In this document: positions 41,000 to 44,618 of the stretch, one piece after another
Position numbering within the stretch: the first letter of the stretch is position 1
Layout of the letters: each line of letters starts with the position of its first letter
DNA from: Moorella mulderi DSM 14980
GTDB taxonomy: Bacteria > Bacillota > DSM-521 > Neomoorellales > Neomoorellaceae
Length of the DNA stretch: 44,618 nucleotides
Assembly: GCF_001594015.1 (NCBI RefSeq)
Contig: NZ_LTBC01000017.1
Span: forward strand, 1-44,618
Direction: 5' to 3'
The notes under the pieces: model-generated
Told to the model about the DNA's origin: nothing
Databases searched by the model: none
Seen by the model: the letters and a program-made list of their open reading frames with translations, nothing else
Made by a program: the position numbers and the translations under genes

Positions 41000-41053
41000 C
41001 AAATATTCCTGCTTTTTTGCAAATATCCTATGCAGGGAGCAGGAAAGTCAATC

Positions 41054-41080
41054 AAGCGCGGTCTTACCCGCGCTTTTTTT
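41054..41080 (+). terminator. Strong rho-independent terminator ahead of the pilin genes
   Basis: AAGCGCGG (41054-41061) pairs with CCGCGCTT (41068-41075), with a T7 run to 41080. No plus-strand gene precedes it within element 2, so it would end a short RNA from the 40.95-41.05 kb interval or act as an attenuator for the pilin genes. Confidence 0.75.
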
Positions 41081-41121
41081 ATTATATCAGGGCGTGCCGG
41101 GAAGGAGGTATGCGGTGAAAC

Positions 41122-41319
41122 ATGGGTTTTATAAAAAACCTGCTCAAACCTTTGCGCGACCAGAGGGGGTCCAGCTTTATCGAAAACGCCTTGTGGATCA
41201 TCGTGGTGGTGCTCCTGGTGGCGGGCGCGGGGTACGCCCTGGCCAGCCAGGGGGTTACGCCGAAGCTGGACCAGATCAGGCAGAGCATTTCCGACGTGCA
41301 AGTGCCCGACATAAACTAG
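41122..41319 (+). CDS. Flp-like small pilin
   Basis: 65 residues with a type IV-like prepilin pattern: a basic leader GFIKNLLKPLRDQRG, then SSFIENALWIIVVVLLVAGA, in which Glu follows the probable cleavage Gly by four residues, as in Flp and TadE-type prepilins. It is likely processed by a prepilin peptidase and assembled into a thin pilus or pseudopilus. ATG 41122 lies 13 nt after AAGGAGG, longer than ideal; a GTG at 41115 better fits that site but is in another frame. A near copy follows at once. Confidence 0.65.
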   Translation: MGFIKNLLKPLRDQRGSSFIENALWIIVVVLLVAGAGYALASQGVTPKLDQIRQSISDVQVPDIN

Positions 41320-41339
41320 CGCCTGGGTTTATTAAAGGG

Positions 41340-41498
41340 TTGCTTGCCGACAGGCGCGGCTCCAGCTTCATCGAGAACGCCCTGTGGATCATCCTCTTCG
41401 TGCTCACGATCTCGCCTTTCATCCTTACATTAGCCACGGCCATAGGCACCAAGTTCACTGAAATGGTTTCTAAGATTAATGCTATCGGCACGCCCTGA
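41340..41498 (+). CDS. Second Flp-like pilin, duplicated, with uncertain start
   Basis: Encodes LADRRGSSFIENALWIILFV, then TISPFILTLATAIGTKFTEM, a paralogue of the preceding pilin with an identical GSSFIENALWII core. In the position matching the first gene's ATG there is CCT before GFIKG, so the original start was lost. The best remaining start is TTG 41340. The frame is open upstream to GTG 41115 across the whole first pilin in a different frame, so re-initiation, coupling or a longer product are alternatives. A terminator follows. Confidence 0.5.
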   Translation: MLADRRGSSFIENALWIILFVLTISPFILTLATAIGTKFTEMVSKINAIGTP

Positions 41499-41507
41499 TT
41501 TTTGCCG

Positions 41508-41543
41508 GGCCGCAGGGTATTCCCCCCTGCGGCCTATTTTTTT
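41508..41543 (+). terminator. Rho-independent terminator after the pilin pair
   Basis: GGCCGCAGG (41508-41516) pairs perfectly with CCTGCGGCC (41526-41534), followed by TATTTTTTT. It overlaps the leader of the next gene by lying 1 bp before its ribosome-binding site, so it may attenuate rather than stop transcription. Confidence 0.85.
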
Positions 41544-41557
41544 GAGGTGATGCTTAC

Positions 41558-42037
41558 GTGCTTTTACGGGTGTTTAAGGAGAAGAGGGGCAATACCTTTA
41601 TAGAGACGCTTCTGGTGCTGCCGGTCTTCCTGATGATTTTTTTCTTACTGGTGGAGATGGGTTTTCTGGTTTACGACTGGGCGGTGGTAAACTATGCCAC
41701 AGCTTCCGCCGCCGCCAGGGCGGCAAGCGCAGGCGGGTTTTCGGAAGACACCCGCCTGGAGATAGCAGATTACCTCAGCCGCTGGACGGTCAACGGCAAG
41801 GATCTGAGCCTGGATTACCTGGCAAGTTCGCCGTATTATTCCCCCGGCACCATAGTCGTCTGGGGTACGCCGGCCGGGGATAATGTCCAGCGCGGGGACC
41901 AGGTAGTGGTGGGGGTGATGTACCCGGTGAGGTTTAAGACCTTCCTGGTGGGCACCCTCGGGAACTGGTTGGTGCAGGAGGAAAACCTGGTCCTGAAGAC
42001 CCGAGCGGCGGCCGTAAGCGAGGCGTATTTCGAGTGA
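41558..42037 (+). CDS. TadE-like pseudopilin
   Basis: 159 residues: basic leader LLRVFKEKRGN, then TFIETLLVLPVFLMIFFLLV, with the conserved Glu of TadE, YATASAAARAAS, and a mainly beta C-terminal domain exported outside the membrane. In Tad systems TadE is a minor pseudopilin needed for Flp pilus assembly. GTG start with GAGGTG 8 nt upstream. Its stop overlaps the next gene's ATG by one base. No Tad ATPase or secretin is in the window; these may lie beyond its right edge. Confidence 0.7.
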   Translation: MLLRVFKEKRGNTFIETLLVLPVFLMIFFLLVEMGFLVYDWAVVNYATASAAARAASAGGFSEDTRLEIADYLSRWTVNGKDLSLDYLASSPYYSPGTIVVWGTPAGDNVQRGDQVVVGVMYPVRFKTFLVGTLGNWLVQEENLVLKTRAAAVSEAYFE

Positions 42038-42564
42038 TGCGGGACAATAAAGGTTCGGCAGCCATTCTATCCTTGTTTTTTAGCCTGGTAGCTATAGTAA
42101 TGATCGCACTGGTGATGGATGTTGGGTATTTGCTGGCCGTTAAAATCAGCGCCAGGCACGCCTTGAACATTGCCCTTAAGGCTGCGGCCGCCCAAATAGA
42201 CAGGGCCGCGTTGGCCGATGCCGAAAACTCCCGGGTTGTTATCCTGGAACAGGAGGCTAAAAAGGCGTTTTATACCTGCTTGCGGGAGAATTTACGGCTG
42301 GACGGCAACAACAATCCCCTTTCCGGTTCCATGGCGGACGGGACGGTCGGGGTGGAGTACTTCCATGTGGCTAACGATGTGCCCTTCAGTTACCAATATG
42401 GCGACTTCAGGGAAACCATAACTAGGCCCGCGGTTACGGCCATTATCAGCTTCCCAGTGAAAATAGGACCCTGGATAAGGGTGGTGAGGCCGGATTACAG
42501 GGAGGTGACGACCATATATGTGCATTCGACGGTAGCGCCCAGGGTTATTAGAAAGACTGAGTGA
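42037..42564 (+). CDS. TadG/TadF-like pseudopilin
   Basis: 175 residues starting RDNKGSAAILSLFFSLVAIV, then MIALVMDVGYLLAVKISARH and ALNIALKAAAAQIDRAAL, the Tad_N (Flp-associated, GxxA...DxG) pattern of putative Flp-pilus accessory proteins. It continues with a polar, exported domain. It is translationally coupled to the TadE-like gene by a one-base overlap (TGATG). It probably acts with TadE and the two small pilins as one surface-appendage set. Confidence 0.6.
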   Translation: MRDNKGSAAILSLFFSLVAIVMIALVMDVGYLLAVKISARHALNIALKAAAAQIDRAALADAENSRVVILEQEAKKAFYTCLRENLRLDGNNNPLSGSMADGTVGVEYFHVANDVPFSYQYGDFRETITRPAVTAIISFPVKIGPWIRVVRPDYREVTTIYVHSTVAPRVIRKTE

Positions 42565-42677
42565 CATACAGGGATTGATGATATGGTAGACGCTGGCTAA
42601 AATGGTAAGAAGGATGATAAAAAGACTAAATCAATCATCTCATCCTGAGGTTGTCAAAAAAGAAGGAGGGTATTACT

Positions 42678-43577
42678 ATGCAGCGCAAATTAACCGCTAC
42701 AGCCTTTTTCTTTGCCTTCTTATTTCTCCTTTTTGCCGGGGCGTCTACAGCCCAGGCCGGGGATGCCGCAAGCATCGCCTTCATGTTAGGCAAATCTGAG
42801 TACGTCATCGACAACGTAATGCCCGTAAAAACCGATGCGGCACCTTTTGCCGAACAGGGCCGCTCCTTTGTACCGGTACGCTACCTGGCCAGGGCTTTGG
42901 GCGTGCCGGACGACAAGGTATCCTGGAGCCCTTCGGCCAATACGGTCACCCTGATCACTGATAATGAAACCATTACCCTGGCCGTAGACGGCAAGGTGAT
43001 GTATGTAGGCGAAGAGGCCAGGGAGATGGACGTGGCTCCTTTGCTTAAGGAGGGCCGGGTCTACCTGCCCGCCCGTTACGTGGCCGAAGCCCTGGGCTAT
43101 GAGGTGGGCTGGGATGACGGCAGCCAGGTTGTTTATCTGTGGCCGAAAGGTGATCCCAGGCCGGATTTAAGCAAGGCGGTGGAGCTATTCAAGGATTGGG
43201 TGTGGATTGATAGGGGATATAAGATACCGGACCCTGACGGGAGGCTGGCCTACAGGGATTCCGTAATGCCGAAGTATTTGTATAAGACCCATGCGGGAGT
43301 AAATATAGTACCCCGCTTTACCGATACGATTGAAATGGAAATCGGTGTTGCTCCCTTAAACGACGGGGGCACCGAAGAAGGGTACAGGCAGGCAGAGATA
43401 ATCTTGGCCAGCAAGTTTGGCAAAGAGTTTGCTGAACAGGTGGCGGAGTATTATAGGGAAAAGACAACTATCCCTTATCTTCTTGAAGGTAAGGATTTTT
43501 ACACTTGCGACAACACGCGTGTTTATGTGATGAGTGCTACGTATGGTTGGATAAATATTATTATTTCGCATAGATAA
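42678..43577 (+). CDS. Secreted protein with copper-amine-oxidase N-terminal domain
   Basis: 299 residues. ATG 42678 has AAGGAGGG 8 nt upstream. A signal peptide is clear (LTATAFFFAFLFLLFAGAST, AQA cleavage). Next, GRSFVPVRYLARALG and GRVYLPARYVAEALGYEVGW are the paired motifs of the Amine_oxi_N/stalk domain frequent in surface proteins of thermophilic Clostridia, where it binds cell-wall or protein partners and has no amine oxidase activity. The last 140 residues are not recognised. A terminator follows directly. Confidence 0.8.
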   Translation: MQRKLTATAFFFAFLFLLFAGASTAQAGDAASIAFMLGKSEYVIDNVMPVKTDAAPFAEQGRSFVPVRYLARALGVPDDKVSWSPSANTVTLITDNETITLAVDGKVMYVGEEAREMDVAPLLKEGRVYLPARYVAEALGYEVGWDDGSQVVYLWPKGDPRPDLSKAVELFKDWVWIDRGYKIPDPDGRLAYRDSVMPKYLYKTHAGVNIVPRFTDTIEMEIGVAPLNDGGTEEGYRQAEIILASKFGKEFAEQVAEYYREKTTIPYLLEGKDFYTCDNTRVYVMSATYGWINIIISHR

Positions 43578-43590
43578 TAAGCTTTTATTG

Positions 43591-43620
43591 ACCCCGGCTA
43601 TGCCGGGGTTTTTCTTTTTT
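43591..43620 (+). terminator. Rho-independent terminator
   Basis: CCCCGGC (43592-43598) pairs with GCCGGGG (43602-43608), followed by TTTTTCTTTTTT. Confidence 0.9.
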
Positions 43621-43683
43621 GGGGGTGATGTTTTATGGGTTAACAGTCCGAATTCTTAAGTTGCCTAGAAAGGAGGGTCCCTT

Positions 43684-44618
43684 ATGAGAAAAAGACGTTT
43701 CTCGCATGGCTGGCTGTTTATCCTTGTGTTGTTTGTAGTTGCCATGATTTCCCTTGCCCGGCCTGACCCGGCCCTGGCCCTGGTGCCCGACAATATGAGC
43801 GATCTTAAAATCAAGGAGGAAACCTATGTTCAGTTCTTTGACCCCGGTTCATACCTGGGTCAGTTCCTGGGGTTTAATCCGGATTTTAAGTATTTTTGGT
43901 ACAAGGGTTTCTCTCATATTAAGGACCCCTCAGGTAGAATGCTTGGCGAAGGTATGTACTTCGAGTACCTTCTCGGCCAGCCCCAGGGAGGTTATATAGT
44001 ACCCTCCCAGCTAGGCGCGGTTATGTTACAGACTGGCCTGCTGGAGTCATGGGCCGACGAACTGGGCGGCAACCCTGATTTCGTCCAAGATCCGGCTAAC
44101 TGGCAGCTTTTCAAGGCCCGGATAGAAGGGTGGGGCGCGAACCGGGGCTGGAGCACCACCCGGGTGCACGTCCGGGGGGTGGCCGACATGTGCGGTACGG
44201 GTGACGTCTCCTGGGACGCAGCTACCAAGACGGTGACTATCCGACCCACCTCCAAGCCCTTTGCTTACCTCGGCACCCCTACCCAGGCTACCCAGGGCCA
44301 GACGGTGACCATCAATATAAGCGGTACTTCTTTCGTTTCCTCCAGGGTTCCTGAGTGGAAGAATAAAATTTACTACAACCTCTACGCCGATGGCCAGTGG
44401 CTGGCCGGCGGGGAAGAGAGCAGGCAGCAATTTTCAAAAACCGTGCAGTATACGGTAAATAAGGCCCCGGGACAGAAGGTAAAGCTGGAACTCCGGGTGA
44501 GCGACGGGGTATTGCGGCGCACGGTGGTGGAGAAATACATCGAGGTGCCGGGTACAGGCATGGGGCCGCTGCCTCCGGTGCCGGAACCGCCGCCCCCGCC
44601 GCCGTCAGAACCGCCCCC
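43684..44618 (+). CDS. Secreted protein with proline-rich C-terminus (3' end outside window)
   Basis: Open from ATG 43684 (AAGGAGGG 10 nt upstream) to the window edge, at least 311 residues. The signal peptide is basic RKRRFSHG followed by FILVLFVVAMISLA and cleavage near ALA. The mature part has aromatic-rich globular sequence (FKYFWYKGFSHIKDPSGRML), then DVSWDAATKTVTIRPTSKP, reminiscent of a degenerate copper-amine-oxidase-type repeat. An Ig-like region (TQGQTVTINISGTSF) follows, and then a proline run just before the edge that probably links to another domain. It follows the pilin and Amine_oxi_N genes and may be a surface component. Family unknown. Confidence 0.65.
   Translation, partial: MRKRRFSHGWLFILVLFVVAMISLARPDPALALVPDNMSDLKIKEETYVQFFDPGSYLGQFLGFNPDFKYFWYKGFSHIKDPSGRMLGEGMYFEYLLGQPQGGYIVPSQLGAVMLQTGLLESWADELGGNPDFVQDPANWQLFKARIEGWGANRGWSTTRVHVRGVADMCGTGDVSWDAATKTVTIRPTSKPFAYLGTPTQATQGQTVTINISGTSFVSSRVPEWKNKIYYNLYADGQWLAGGEESRQQFSKTVQYTVNKAPGQKVKLELRVSDGVLRRTVVEKYIEVPGTGMGPLPPVPEPPPPPPSEPP

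Larger units (their letters stand above)
39341..44618 (+). mobile_element. prkA-intervening element 2, left part (right end outside window)
   Basis: PrkA homology stops after codon 288, and a SprA-like serine recombinase gene ends 45 bp further on in the opposite orientation. Everything to the window end (recombinase, pilin-like genes, secreted proteins) lacks PrkA sequence, so the element is at least 5.3 kb. The exact left border is uncertain by a few bases because the right end is not available for comparison. Pilin-type genes suggest a larger conjugative or competence-like island rather than a simple prophage. Confidence 0.75.

Noticed and set aside
40960-41030. Sigma-E-like promoter for recombinase 2 (GAATATT and CATACC on the minus strand)
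   Set aside because: The two elements are 23 bp apart, too long for sigma-E spacing of 13-15 bp.

Overview
The window looks like chromosome from a GC-rich, spore-forming, probably thermophilic member of the Clostridia. Moorella or a close relative is my best guess, from the AddAB and YhaN-like SbcC types, the QueG, the archaeal-type cupin phosphoglucose isomerase, and a prkA with SPbeta/skin-like interruptions. Genus is inference; no rRNA is present.

Bases 1-14.5 kb hold a cut-off DUF1670-like gene, then sbcD-sbcC and addB-addA (double-strand-break processing), followed by a Tat-exported D-aminoacylase-family amidohydrolase. Bases 14.9-21.8 kb are a tightly overlapping four-gene Wadjet (jetABCD) anti-plasmid operon: an SMC-like ATPase with kleisin-like partners and a Toprim nuclease. 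Bases 21.8-32 kb are mixed chromosomal genes: a flavodoxin/SCP2/membrane fusion, a chemoreceptor-like protein with a C-terminal Cache domain, a broken YkuI-like EAL gene between two transposase remnants, an acyl-CoA ligase, an HD-GYP protein, a 51-residue zinc ribbon, QueG, a cupin phosphoglucose isomerase and an unknown gene.

The most striking part is 31.9-44.6 kb. The prkA gene (sigma-E-dependent sporulation AAA+ protein in Bacillus) is cut into pieces by two site-specific elements. Codons 1-254 end at 32644. A 6,594-bp element (32645-39238) follows. Codons 255-288 then resume in frame at 39239-39340, and a second element begins at about 39341 and runs off the window. Each element has its large serine recombinase gene against a prkA junction. 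Element 1 ends carry 17-bp perfect inverted half-sites. Joined end to end, they place the dinucleotide AG of a shared CAG core exactly on the axis of symmetry, as expected of a serine-integrase attP. Excision would fuse codon 254 to 255 without a scar. Recombinase 2 resembles SprA of phage SPbeta, which excises that prophage from spsM during sporulation. Three intergenic units inside element 1 carry the 10-mer TTTTGTCGAA, a match to the Spo0A box, each with a second half-box exactly 10 bp away. Together this suggests a double skin-like, possibly sporulation-linked gene rearrangement.

Element 1 cargo, mostly AT-rich and on the minus strand, comprises a LexA/CI-type S24 repressor, a DUF4236-TPR membrane protein, HicAB, small zinc ribbons, an ImmA remnant and two unknown proteins. 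Element 2 carries, beyond its recombinase, Flp/TadE/TadG-like pilin genes and secreted proteins, including one with copper-amine-oxidase N-terminal repeats.
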